DNA of 7,753 nucleotides from UBA11524 sp964547515 (GCA_964547515.1 CAZJOA010000133.1:1-7753), one strand, 5' to 3'. Shown: positions 1-7,650, counted from the stretch's first letter. A program made the numbers and translations. The notes: generated from the letters alone by a model not told the origin.

Positions 1-1737
1 GGGCACTTGCACCTCCACGATCCCCGCCGTCCAGTCGGCCTGTTCCTCGCGGACGATGTCGCCCAGCGTATTGCGGATGGTCAGCCGAACCGCGCAGGGC
101 TTCTCCATGCGCAGACACAGCGTGTCCGCCTTGGTGGCATTGATGAGCCTGACGCATTTGTGCCCGCCGTCCAGCGGGATCACCTTATGGAGCGCGTACA
201 CGCCGATGATGGCCGTCGTGCCGTCCTGCGCGCGGATGACGGGGTACATGAACTGCGGCTCGGTCGGGATGAACTCGCCATGCAGCAGCACCTGCTCGTT
301 CTGCCGGGCGAAGTCCAGCCAGAAGGCCGTCATGCGCCGATGGGTCTCCGGCATGTCGGCGATGATCTGCGAGAACTGGATGACCCCGAACATGCTGTTC
401 AGCAGCTGGAGCGCCGCATCCTCGACGGCTTCCCCGTTGCTCCAGGTCAGCATGTCCGAATGGGTGGCCGTCCGACCGCCCATCAGCCGCAGATCGGCAA
501 TGCAGACGCGGTTCATGACGATGTCGCTGGCGCAGTCCCCCACGCGGAACATATTGCCGAAGCGATGCATCGCCGGGCCGATATACCGCTGGCGGAATTC
601 GATCATGATGTCCGGCTTGATGGCGCGGACACGCGCCGCCACGTCCGTCATCAGGCGCTCGGTGGCCTCCTGCACACAGGCGCAGTCCATGTCCGGATGC
701 AGGGGCAGATGGTCACGATCCTCAAACTGGTCGATGAAGTCCAGCTTCAGGCCATCCAGGTCATAGGTCTGCACCGCATGGGTATAGATGCCGATGAGGT
801 ATTCGCGCACATCGGGATAGCGCGGGTCAAGCACGCCGCATTCGTTGCGATCCACCCGGCGCAGGAGCTTCCCCGCAAAACGCGCGAACTGCTCCGCATG
901 GTAGCCGATGAAGGGCACGCTGAACCACACCATGTACTTCATGCCCAGCTGATGCACACGGCGGACATGCGCCGCCATATCGGGGAACTTCTCGCGGCAG
1001 ACCTGCCAGTCCCCCGTGTAGCCATAGCCGGGGGCATCATGGACGGAATGCCAGCCGTCATCCAGGATGATGGTCTCCATGCCCAGCTGACGTGCCAGAG
1101 CGCATTCCCTTTCGAGCGCGTCCGCCGTGACCCCCTGATGGAAATTGTACCAGGAGGAATACAGCGGCTTGAAGCAGCTCTCCGGCACGGGCAGGGACTG
1201 CATGTGCAGCACCTGCTCCCACCAGCGGCAGGTGTCCGTCACCGCGCGGTGGAACGGGATGTGCCGCCGATCCAGCCGGAATTTGATCTGCGTATGCGGC
1301 GGCTGACCCTTGAACTGCGCCAGCCCCATGGTGAAATCGGCATGGAGGGTATTGTCCTCGTCATGCACGCCCAGATGGAGTGCCGTCACCTTGCGCACCT
1401 CACTGGCCGCGACCGTACAGGTGCTCTCGTCCGCCCCGTTGAACCCTACCATCAGCGGTGCCGAACCCGTCAGCATCGACTGATGCTTCAGCCGCCAGTC
1501 GCTGTCCAGCACGCGGCGCGCACGGCTCTCCGGATGCCAGGTGTACTGCACGTCCACGCAAGGCAGCGTCCAGAGGATGCGCACCTTGCTGTCGGATGCC
1601 TCGGCGGCAGATGCATCCCAGGCCAGGTCGAAGGTGTATTCCGTCAGATCGGCTTCCGGTTCGCACTGTGCGACCCGGACCGTCAGGCTGATATTGCTGC
1701 TGACACAGAGCGTGTCCTGCGCGTAAACCGTATTCAT
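1..1737 (-). CDS. GH36-type alpha-galactosidase, C-terminus cut by window edge
   Basis: Predicted to hydrolyse terminal alpha-galactosyl residues from oligosaccharides in the cytoplasm; no signal peptide is visible. The frame is open for 579 codons, from the ATG at 1737 to position 1, with no stop. It has an N-terminal beta-rich region (about 1-180), a TIM barrel (about 185-480) and the start of a C-terminal beta domain. Clan GH-D hallmarks are visible: LDDGWH at 225-230, whose paired Asp bind galactose in this clan, and DGLKLDF at 328-334, where D333 is the expected nucleophile. RVGDCASD at 398-405 should hold the acid/base, most likely D401, with D405 the alternative. The start is set by GAGGTG (1744-1749), six bases upstream and overlapping the stop codon of the preceding gene. 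That arrangement implies translational coupling. Short GH36 enzymes are about 550-600 residues, so probably only a few residues are missing. Family assignment is firm; alpha-galactosidase activity is likely, but related alpha-glycosidase specificities are possible. Confidence 0.85.
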   Translation of the reverse strand, partial: MNTVYAQDTLCVSSNISLTVRVAQCEPEADLTEYTFDLAWDASAAEASDSKVRILWTLPCVDVQYTWHPESRARRVLDSDWRLKHQSMLTGSAPLMVGFNGADESTCTVAASEVRKVTALHLGVHDEDNTLHADFTMGLAQFKGQPPHTQIKFRLDRRHIPFHRAVTDTCRWWEQVLHMQSLPVPESCFKPLYSSWYNFHQGVTADALERECALARQLGMETIILDDGWHSVHDAPGYGYTGDWQVCREKFPDMAAHVRRVHQLGMKYMVWFSVPFIGYHAEQFARFAGKLLRRVDRNECGVLDPRYPDVREYLIGIYTHAVQTYDLDGLKLDFIDQFEDRDHLPLHPDMDCACVQEATERLMTDVAARVRAIKPDIMIEFRQRYIGPAMHRFGNMFRVGDCASDIVMNRVCIADLRLMGGRTATHSDMLTWSNGEAVEDAALQLLNSMFGVIQFSQIIADMPETHRRMTAFWLDFARQNEQVLLHGEFIPTEPQFMYPVIRAQDGTTAIIGVYALHKVIPLDGGHKCVRLINATKADTLCLRMEKPCAVRLTIRNTLGDIVREEQADWTAGIVEVQVP

Positions 1738-1747
1738 CCCATGCACC

Positions 1748-3784
1748 TCACTCAATGCGTTTCCCCAGCGTATCCACCGCCGTGTCCTCCCCGGTGGACA
1801 GCAGCGCTTCCGTCAGGCGGCGGCATTCCGCCAGGTTCATCAGCCGATCGCCGTCATACCAATGGACGAAGCGTCCCCAGAGCGCCTGCTGCCGGTCGGT
1901 GATCGCCTGTCCCAGCGCCGCAGATGCCCGATGGATGCAGTCCGCAAAGGCTGCATCGTCGCCGCCCGCACGGCGGTTCTCCGCCGCATGGGTAAGGGCA
2001 TTCACCCAGGCGTACATGCCGATCATGATCTCGATCTGCACCAGCACATTGCTGTCATAGAAGCGGCGGCGGTGCTCCGGGATCGTCCCGCGCAGGGAAA
2101 GCGCACGGTCATGCACGGCCCGGAAGCGTTCCAGACCCGCCGCCGTGGCATCGCGGTAATACCGGATGAAATCGTCCGTCGCGGCGAAGGCGTACAGGCG
2201 CTTGTTCTGGATGTCCTCCTGACGCAGCTCGCTCCCGCGGATGATCTGCATCAGCTTGAGCGCCACACGCCGCGCCATGCCGTCGTTGAAGGTCATCTGC
2301 GCGGGGAAGACGGTGTCGTCCATGGGCGCGAAGCACCGGAAATAGTCCGTGTAGAGTGCCGTCAGGGCGGATGTGTCCGCCACTTCGAACGTATCGCGGC
2401 ACCATGCCGCCAGGTAGGCATCGGCATCATCCGCAGCGATGTCCCAGGTCAATTCCGCCTCGTAGCGGACACCCATGACGAATTCGCGGAAATTCGCCAC
2501 ATTGAGCACCACATAGCGCGTATCGCCCTTGGCCAGCGCCTGACGGAAATTGAAGCGGATCTTCTCCGGACGGTTGCCCTGGATCAAATGCGGCCCGCAG
2601 CCCCAGAACGCCAGATGGTAATACACGCCGTAATCCGTGCCGGGATGACGCGGGGTCTCGTTATAGCCCTCGCCCCACATCTGATCCGGGCCGAAATCGG
2701 ACTGGATGACCATCGTGCCCTCGGGGAATTGCAGCGCTCCGGCGCGGTAGAGGGGCATGCCCTCCATCCACAGCGTCGCGGAGGACAGCACTTCCCTGCC
2801 CGGACAGACCGCACGGATCATGTCCAGCTGGGTGGCGATGGCATCGGAGATGAGCTGCCCGCGCGCCTGGGTGCTGTCCGGGACGCGGTCGTTCTGATAC
2901 CATACCGGACGGTCGCCGCGTCCGCGCAGACCCAGCTGCCAGATCACCCCGTCGTACTTCGCCCACCGCGCAATGTATTTCGCCCAGGTCGCCCGGTAGA
3001 AATCCGCATTGTCGATGAAGTTGACATTGCCCGTGCCGCCCTTTTCCGCCCAGAGGCGATCCAGGGTGAACTGGTGCACGCCCACCGGCTCCTGGTGGTG
3101 CATGGACACATACAGGCCGCGCTGGGTGATGCGCGCCACGATGGCCTCGTCCTCCGGGCGCATGATGTCCAGGTGGGAGCACGGGATGAGCAGGTTCTGC
3201 TTCAGGCGCAGCGCCGTCTCGATGAGCATATCCAGCATTTCTGTGTAGTCCTGCTGGAAGCGGTAGCCCTTCTCCGGCGTGCCCTGACGGCAGAAGCCCT
3301 CGATGAGGTCCTCATCGTTGATGAACCATCCGCGGAAACGGTAGGTCTTCGGGCCGTCGATGACCGTCTCCGTCGGCATGGGGAGCATTTCGACCTGCTG
3401 CGGCGCATGATCCGTCCACAGGTACATCGGGTCGACATGCAGATACCGGCGGCAGACCTCATACACGCCCCACATCGTGCCGCGCTTGTCACTGCCGATG
3501 ACCGCCAGCCCCTGCGCATAGGGGATGAGCATGTAGTGCTCCTCCTTGCCCATGATGGCGGACACATCCAGCCCCAGATAAGCCAGGACGATGCTGCTCG
3601 CCGTGGCGACAAGGAGCACGTTCTCCGTCCCGGGGGACGGCAGATGGTCACAGCGCGCGGCATCCCGGCCGGACACCCGGCGCAGGTCGCCGCACAGATC
3701 CGCCACGGCATGCTGGACGCAGGGCTGTTCGCCGGCATCGCAGTAGACCGTCACCATGTGGGTCCGATCAAAAAAGCACTTCAT
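1748..3784 (-). CDS. Divergent GH115-family (alpha-glucuronidase-like) glycoside hydrolase
   Basis: A 678-residue protein resembling GH115, whose characterised members remove (4-O-methyl)glucuronic acid from xylan or arabinogalactan side chains. Family-like segments occur in the expected order: an N-terminal accessory domain ending in GSDKRGTMWGVYE (97-109), YRFRGWFINDED (148-159), LRLKQNLLIP (192-201), SMHHQEPVG (227-235), LGLRGRGDRP (284-293), GVYYHLAFWGCGP (386-398), YVVLNVANFREF (424-435) and LTWD (445-448), then a helical C-terminal part. It is shorter than typical GH115 enzymes (about 800-1000 residues) and seems to lack their C-terminal beta domain. Signature motifs are altered: the usual HHEPM, GMRGDGDE and WCDDN stretches read HHQEPV, GLRGRGDR and QSDFGPD. 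No signal peptide is seen, so it is probably cytoplasmic. The start at 3784 is chosen because GGAGGAAG lies six bases upstream; an in-frame ATG at 3823 has no such site and falls inside a hairpin. Fold family fairly sure; substrate uncertain. Confidence 0.75.
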   Translation of the reverse strand: MKCFFDRTHMVTVYCDAGEQPCVQHAVADLCGDLRRVSGRDAARCDHLPSPGTENVLLVATASSIVLAYLGLDVSAIMGKEEHYMLIPYAQGLAVIGSDKRGTMWGVYEVCRRYLHVDPMYLWTDHAPQQVEMLPMPTETVIDGPKTYRFRGWFINDEDLIEGFCRQGTPEKGYRFQQDYTEMLDMLIETALRLKQNLLIPCSHLDIMRPEDEAIVARITQRGLYVSMHHQEPVGVHQFTLDRLWAEKGGTGNVNFIDNADFYRATWAKYIARWAKYDGVIWQLGLRGRGDRPVWYQNDRVPDSTQARGQLISDAIATQLDMIRAVCPGREVLSSATLWMEGMPLYRAGALQFPEGTMVIQSDFGPDQMWGEGYNETPRHPGTDYGVYYHLAFWGCGPHLIQGNRPEKIRFNFRQALAKGDTRYVVLNVANFREFVMGVRYEAELTWDIAADDADAYLAAWCRDTFEVADTSALTALYTDYFRCFAPMDDTVFPAQMTFNDGMARRVALKLMQIIRGSELRQEDIQNKRLYAFAATDDFIRYYRDATAAGLERFRAVHDRALSLRGTIPEHRRRFYDSNVLVQIEIMIGMYAWVNALTHAAENRRAGGDDAAFADCIHRASAALGQAITDRQQALWGRFVHWYDGDRLMNLAECRRLTEALLSTGEDTAVDTLGKRIE

Positions 3785-3790
3785 GTTCTT

Positions 3791-3795
3791 CCTCC
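3791..3795 (-). promoter_or_regulatory. Ribosome binding site fixing the GH115-like start
   Basis: GGAGG on the minus strand, six bases before the ATG at 3784. It supports the 678-residue product over the 13-residue longer reading from 3823. Confidence 0.85.
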
Positions 3796-3808
3796 ATAAC
3801 AGACCAAT

Positions 3809-3834
3809 GGGGACAGGGCGCAATGCCCTGCCCC
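3809..3834 (-). other. Strong intercistronic RNA hairpin after the binding-protein gene
   Basis: In the transcript, GGGGCAGGGC pairs with GCCCTGTCCCC around a five-base loop (ATTGC). This gives ten almost all G-C pairs with one bulged U. It lies between the binding-protein stop codon (3851-3853) and the ribosome binding site of the GH115-like gene. No U-tract follows (the next bases are ATTGGTCTG), so it is not a standard intrinsic terminator. Such hairpins commonly protect the 3' end of a binding-protein mRNA or cause partial termination, giving more binding protein than downstream enzyme. That role is inferred; the fold itself can be read directly. Confidence 0.65.
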
Positions 3835-3850
3835 CCGGATGTGGTTTGAC

Positions 3851-5542
3851 TTAGTTGCCGAAAATGCCGTTCATGTAGGCAGCGTAGGCATCCTTGTGCA
3901 GCTGCACATACTCGTCGATGCCCAGCGCACGCAGCTCGTCCATGTAGGCGTCGAACTCGGACAGAGGACGCACGCCCGCGATGAACTTGGCGGACTCAGC
4001 CTTGATGTGGTTCTCGATCAGGGACTTCAGGTCAGCCACACGCGCGCTCTGCTCAGCGTTCATGTACACATTGGGCAGGATGACGAAGGTCAGCTTGCCT
4101 TCCATGACCTGCGCCTGCTGGGTGTTCCACCAGCCATCCCAGTTGTCCAGGGTGGGATTGCGGTCGACGATCGCCTGCTGGGTCAGACCGGTCAGCTCAT
4201 CGTGGATGGGCAGGGTCTGGGGCTCATGCTCGATGTTCGCCATGACGTAGAGGTAGTCGGACGCACGGTCGAAACGGCCGCCGATGTAGTAGCAGGGGGA
4301 GATCATCTTGTCAACGTAGGTGGACTGGCCATTGACTTCGCCACGGATGACGGCATCGCAGGTGCGCTGGCCGTTCTCGTCGAAGTACCAGCCGTCGTAG
4401 CCCTCGTAGCCCTCTTCGCCCTTCATCGGGCCGTACATGTACAGGGTCGCGCCTTCGTCGGAGTAGAAGTAGTCAACGATCTCGCAGATCTTGTCGATGT
4501 TCTTCGCCTCGGAGTTGACCCAGGTGCCATGCAGGGTGTAACCCATGTTCACGGACGCGATGGGCTTGTCGCAATACTCGGAGGTCACCAGGGGCAGACC
4601 GACCCAATTCGGCCAATCCTCCTGGGTGTACTGGAGGGTATCATCGCCGATGACGCCCGCATAGCCGGCGGAGATCCAGCCGCGGCGCATGGTCTTGTCG
4701 GATTCAAACTGGGACTTGGAGAACAGGCCCTCATTATACAGGGTGTTGAAGAAGGTCAGGAAGTCCTTGGCCTGCTCGGTGTAGGCGGGCAGGACGACTT
4801 CGCCATTGCGGATGCCGAAGCGCGTGCCATATTCCTGGGTGCTGCTCGCGCCGTAGAAGCCCATGCAGTGCCACACATAGTCATAGAACTTGGTGGAGTT
4901 GTTCACCAGGGGCATGTTGAACTCGCCCAGGCCCTTGGGATCCTTCTCCTTGAACGCGCGCAGCATCGCCAGCACTTCGTCCAGGGTCTCGGGCATCTTT
5001 TCCACGCCGGACTTCTCCATCCACTCGGTGTTCACATACACACGCACGCTGCGGCTGTATGCGCCGGTGTTGTTGTAGTACACAGCGCCGCGGATGTAGG
5101 GCAGGGTGTAGATCTTGCCATCGGGGGCGGTGGAAGCCGCGAAGGCATCCGGATAGTCCTGCATCGCCTGATAGGTGTTGGGCATCTTCTCAGGGGTGAT
5201 GAGGTCGTTCCAGGACAGGAGGTAATCCTCCTCAACGAAGGACATGACCTGATCGTTGGTCAGGTTGATGCCCATCACGATGTCCGGCAGGTCGCCCGAG
5301 CCGTACATCTGGCCGATGCGCTGGCTGGTCGACGTGTCGTCCATGGTCTGGGACAGCTCGAACTTCACGTTGAACTTGTCCGCCAGATACTTGAAGATCC
5401 ACAGATCCTCAGCATCGTTCGTGCCGGCCGTCTGACGGGTCGTCAGCAGGGAGATGGTGACGGGCTTTTCGTCAGCCACGGCAATGCTCAGCGTACCGAG
5501 CATCAGCGCGACGACCAGAAGCAGGGAAACGATTTTCTTCAT
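3851..5542 (-). CDS. Extracellular sugar-binding protein of ABC transporter (LipO/YtcQ-type)
   Basis: A 563-residue substrate-binding protein that should capture an oligosaccharide outside the membrane and deliver it to the two permeases encoded just upstream. Residues 1-23 are a classic signal peptide: KK at 2-3, a hydrophobic core from about 4 to 20, then AVA at 21-23, predicting cleavage before D24. There is no lipobox, and the first cysteine of the protein is C226. The mature part shows features of large family 1-type binding proteins: GSGDLPDIV (81-89), DGKIYTLPY (141-149), and a C-terminal SAKFIAGVRPLSEFDAYMDE (517-536) followed by a GIDEYVQLHKDAY segment (541-553), typical of LipO-like proteins. 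Aromatic residues are frequent (for example WDGWW, 468-472), as expected for sugar stacking. The start at 5542 has AAAGGA (5553-5558) ten bases upstream, a slightly long spacing. The ligand cannot be read from sequence; the neighbouring enzymes suggest a decorated plant oligosaccharide. Confidence 0.92.
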   Translation of the reverse strand: MKKIVSLLLVVALMLGTLSIAVADEKPVTISLLTTRQTAGTNDAEDLWIFKYLADKFNVKFELSQTMDDTSTSQRIGQMYGSGDLPDIVMGINLTNDQVMSFVEEDYLLSWNDLITPEKMPNTYQAMQDYPDAFAASTAPDGKIYTLPYIRGAVYYNNTGAYSRSVRVYVNTEWMEKSGVEKMPETLDEVLAMLRAFKEKDPKGLGEFNMPLVNNSTKFYDYVWHCMGFYGASSTQEYGTRFGIRNGEVVLPAYTEQAKDFLTFFNTLYNEGLFSKSQFESDKTMRRGWISAGYAGVIGDDTLQYTQEDWPNWVGLPLVTSEYCDKPIASVNMGYTLHGTWVNSEAKNIDKICEIVDYFYSDEGATLYMYGPMKGEEGYEGYDGWYFDENGQRTCDAVIRGEVNGQSTYVDKMISPCYYIGGRFDRASDYLYVMANIEHEPQTLPIHDELTGLTQQAIVDRNPTLDNWDGWWNTQQAQVMEGKLTFVILPNVYMNAEQSARVADLKSLIENHIKAESAKFIAGVRPLSEFDAYMDELRALGIDEYVQLHKDAYAAYMNGIFGN

Positions 5543-5579
5543 GGTGATACCGTCCTTTCAATGATAGATATTTGATGAA

Positions 5580-5598
5580 CGCATCCCCTCAGGGAGCG
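5580..5598 (-). other. Weak hairpin upstream of the binding-protein gene
   Basis: The transcript can pair CGC with GCG and TCCC with GGGA around a TGAG loop, leaving one bulged U. It lies in the 79-base gap between the second permease and the binding-protein gene. There is no U-run directly after it, though AT-rich sequence follows. It could be a 5' stability or processing element, or chance. No promoter or other gene is visible in this gap. Confidence 0.3.
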
Positions 5599-5621
5599 GT
5601 CAATCCGGAATGGGAGGGTGA

Positions 5622-6584
5622 TCAGCCCTTGAGCGCGCCGATCATGACGCCCTTGACGAAGTACTTCTGGATGAAGGGGTAGAGGATCAGCATGGGCGCA
5701 CTGGCGATGAGCACCAGGGCGTACTTCATGACGATGGCGAGGTTGGCGCGTGCCGCCGCGTCCTGGAGCAGCGCCGGGTCAAGGGTCATCAGCCCGGCCT
5801 CGTCCACCGCCGACTGGTTCATGATGAGGATGCGCCGCAGCACCAGTGACAGCGGCTGATACGCCTGCTTGGTCAGGTACATCATGGCGGAGAAGTAGCT
5901 GTTCCAGTGGCCGACGGCGTAGTAGAGCATCAGCACCGCGATGATGGGCATGGCCAGCGGCAGGGCGATGCGGAAGAACAGGCCGAACTCGCTGCACCCG
6001 TCGATCCGCCCGGCCTCATACAGGTCGCTGGGGATGCTCGACGAGAAGTAGGTGCGTGCCACGACCATGTTGTAGATGCTCAGGCCGCCGGTGACGATCA
6101 TGACCAGCGGATTGTCCAGCAGTCCCAGATCCTTATACAGCAGATACGTCGGGATCATGCCGCCGCCAAAGTACATCGTGATGAGGAAATACCAGGTGAT
6201 GACATTGTGCCCCAGCATGCGCTTCTTGCTCATCACATACGCCGCGGGGATGGTCAGGAAGAGGTTGAACGCCGTGCCCGCCACGGTGTAGATGATCGTG
6301 TTGCGATAGCCCGTCCAGATCTGGCTGTTCTCAAACACCGCCTGATACGCCTTCAGCTGGAAGTTGATCGGCCAGAAGCTGACCTTGCCCGTCGCCACCG
6401 CCGTGAAATCCGACACCGACGCGATGACCGTATAATACAGCGGATAGAGGCACAGCAGCGTCAGGAAGATCAGGAGCGAATTGTTGATGATGTCAAACGT
6501 GGAGAGCCTTTTGTGCTTTTTCTGAACGATCACATGGGCATTCGGATCGATCTTGTTCGCCGCATTGGATGTCACGCTCGTCAT
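5622..6584 (-). CDS. Sugar ABC transporter permease, YtcP/LplC type (MalG-like)
   Basis: A 320-residue inner-membrane permease, one half of the importer channel. About six membrane segments can be seen (roughly 34-55, 96-118, 128-150, 157-178, 205-227 and 285-305), after a cytoplasmic N-terminus rich in Lys and Asn. The cytoplasmic EAA loop that docks on the ATPase is present as EAGRIDGCSEF (190-200) continuing to IALP (206-209). The second Ala of the EAA triplet is Gly, a common variant. The C-terminus KYFVKGVMIGALKG is the standard ending of this subfamily. The start is taken at 6584 because AAGGAGG (6592-6598) sits seven bases upstream. An in-frame ATG at 6602 overlaps the previous stop codon but lies before that site and has none of its own. 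It pairs with the permease ending 17 bases upstream; no ATPase gene is present. Subfamily members carry oligosaccharides, for example rhamnogalacturonan fragments. Confidence 0.93.
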   Translation of the reverse strand: MTSVTSNAANKIDPNAHVIVQKKHKRLSTFDIINNSLLIFLTLLCLYPLYYTVIASVSDFTAVATGKVSFWPINFQLKAYQAVFENSQIWTGYRNTIIYTVAGTAFNLFLTIPAAYVMSKKRMLGHNVITWYFLITMYFGGGMIPTYLLYKDLGLLDNPLVMIVTGGLSIYNMVVARTYFSSSIPSDLYEAGRIDGCSEFGLFFRIALPLAMPIIAVLMLYYAVGHWNSYFSAMMYLTKQAYQPLSLVLRRILIMNQSAVDEAGLMTLDPALLQDAAARANLAIVMKYALVLIASAPMLILYPFIQKYFVKGVMIGALKG

Positions 6585-6591
6585 GTTATGC

Positions 6592-6598
6592 CCTCCTT
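6592..6598 (-). promoter_or_regulatory. Ribosome binding site fixing the second permease start
   Basis: AAGGAGG on the minus strand, seven bases before the ATG at 6584. It lies downstream of the alternative ATG at 6602, which rules that start out as the main one. Confidence 0.85.
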
Positions 6599-6601
6599 TC
6601 A

Positions 6602-7561
6602 TCAGAACAGACCCGTGTCCGTCAGCTTCTTCACGATCCGGTTCGCCAGCAGCAGCACCAGGATGTTCGCCACGTTGTTGAACAGGCCGATGGCGGCGGA
6701 ATAGTCATACTGGAAGTCCACCAGGCCGACCTGATACACATAGGTGGAGATGACCTGCGAGGCATCCAGGTTGAGGTCGTTCTGAAGCAGGAAGATCTTC
6801 GAATAGCCCACGGACAGCAGCCGGCCGGTGCTCATGATGAAGTTGATGGCGATGGTGGGCATGATGCCCGGGATGTTGACATGGCGGATGATCTGCATGC
6901 GGTTCGCACCGTCGATCTTGGCCGCCTCGATCAGCTCGGGCGAAATGCTGGACAGCGCGGAGATATACAGGATGGAGCTCCAGCCCAGATTCTGCCACAC
7001 TCCCGACCACACATAGATCGCCGGGAAGTATTCCGGCTTTGTCATGAACGGTACGCGGTCAAAGCCCATCGCCGCCAGCAGGTTGTTCACCGGGCCGTAG
7101 GACTGGTTGAGCATCATCAGGATGAGCGAACAGACAACGACCTCCGACAGGAAATGCGGCGCGTAGGTCAGCATCTGCACGGTCTTCTTGAGCTTGAGCT
7201 GCTGCATCTCGTTGAGCATGAGCGCGAAGATGATCGCGCAGGGGAAGGTGCACAGCGAGAGCAGGGTGATGGAGAGCGTGTTCTTCAGCAGATCCCAGAA
7301 CTTGGGGTAATTGAAGAACCGGATGAAATGCTCGAACCAGACCCATTCGCTGCCGTTGATGCCGCGCCGGGGCTTGAAGTCCACAAACGCAATGCGCAGG
7401 CCATAGATCGGCAGGTATTCGAAGATGAACACATAGACCAACGCCGGGAGGAGCAGCACATACCACTGCCAGCTTTCCCGCAGGCGTTTGAGGATGACCT
7501 TTCCCCAGCTTTTCGCCCGCGGGGAAAGGCCGGGCTGAATGATCTTCTCGGTGCTCTGCAT
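6602..7561 (-). CDS. Sugar ABC transporter permease, LplB type (MalF-like)
   Basis: A 319-residue inner-membrane permease that forms the importer channel with the next gene product. Membrane segments are visible at about 33-57, 95-117, 136-155, 180-203, 232-250 and 290-309. The LplB subfamily signature follows the first segment: EYLPIYGLRIAFVDF (48-62), then a GINGSEWVWFEHF stretch (68-80). The ATPase-docking EAA loop is canonical, EAAKIDGANR (212-221) followed by NIPG (229-232). The C-terminus ends in KKLTDTGLF, also usual for LplB. The start at 7561 is chosen because AGGAGG (7570-7575) is eight bases upstream. The same frame stays open back to an ATG at 7633, but that stretch is Gly/Ala/Arg-rich, lacks a ribosome binding site and does not resemble the family. 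It is the first gene of the cluster and is probably transcribed from the promoter near 7651-7679. Confidence 0.93.
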   Translation of the reverse strand: MQSTEKIIQPGLSPRAKSWGKVILKRLRESWQWYVLLLPALVYVFIFEYLPIYGLRIAFVDFKPRRGINGSEWVWFEHFIRFFNYPKFWDLLKNTLSITLLSLCTFPCAIIFALMLNEMQQLKLKKTVQMLTYAPHFLSEVVVCSLILMMLNQSYGPVNNLLAAMGFDRVPFMTKPEYFPAIYVWSGVWQNLGWSSILYISALSSISPELIEAAKIDGANRMQIIRHVNIPGIMPTIAINFIMSTGRLLSVGYSKIFLLQNDLNLDASQVISTYVYQVGLVDFQYDYSAAIGLFNNVANILVLLLANRIVKKLTDTGLF

Positions 7562-7569
7562 TCTCCTGA

Positions 7570-7575
7570 CCTCCT
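7570..7575 (-). promoter_or_regulatory. Ribosome binding site fixing the first permease start
   Basis: A perfect AGGAGG on the minus strand, eight bases before the ATG at 7561. It decides against the 24-residue N-terminal extension from 7633. Confidence 0.85.
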
Positions 7576-7650
7576 GTCCTGATGAACGTCCCCCTGCCCA
7601 CGCCCCAGCATGCACAGGGTCTTTGCACAGCATACAGATTCGATACTCAT

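Noticed and set aside
3785..3823. In-frame upstream start of the GH115-like gene at 3823
   Set aside because: It falls in the loop of the hairpin, has no ribosome binding site, and would bypass the strong GGAGG placed for the ATG at 3784.
3809..3834. Intrinsic transcription terminator
   Set aside because: The stem is strong, but no U-run follows on the transcript, and the downstream enzyme genes have no promoter of their own that I can see. Kept as an unassigned hairpin.
7..5575. Three long plus-strand open frames (7-1902, 1862-3799, 3839-5575), 578 to 645 codons each
   Set aside because: They lie antisense to well-supported genes, and two of them run across gene junctions. Their translations are dominated by His, Arg, Gln, Asp and Val with no recognisable domain. 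GC-rich codon use on the minus strand removes stops in the opposite frame, which explains them.
5575..5603. Separate promoter for the binding-protein gene (TTGACC at 5598-5603)
   Set aside because: The -35 is good, but the hexamer at 17-base spacing, GTTCAT, matches the -10 consensus at only three of six positions, and neighbouring spacings are no better.
5907..7582. Plus-strand open frames opposite the two permeases (5907-6704, 6569-7582)
   Set aside because: Same antisense shadow effect. The minus-strand frames carry membrane segments and EAA loops, while these carry only charged, low-complexity sequence.
7611..7630. Direct repeat TGCACAG (7611-7617 and 7624-7630) in the leader of the first gene
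   Set aside because: It is only seven bases long, makes no clear hairpin, and lies downstream of the candidate promoter; probably chance.
7562..7633. In-frame N-terminal extension of the first permease from an ATG at 7633
   Set aside because: No ribosome binding site precedes it, the residues do not look like an LplB N-terminus, and a perfect AGGAGG sits before the internal ATG at 7561.
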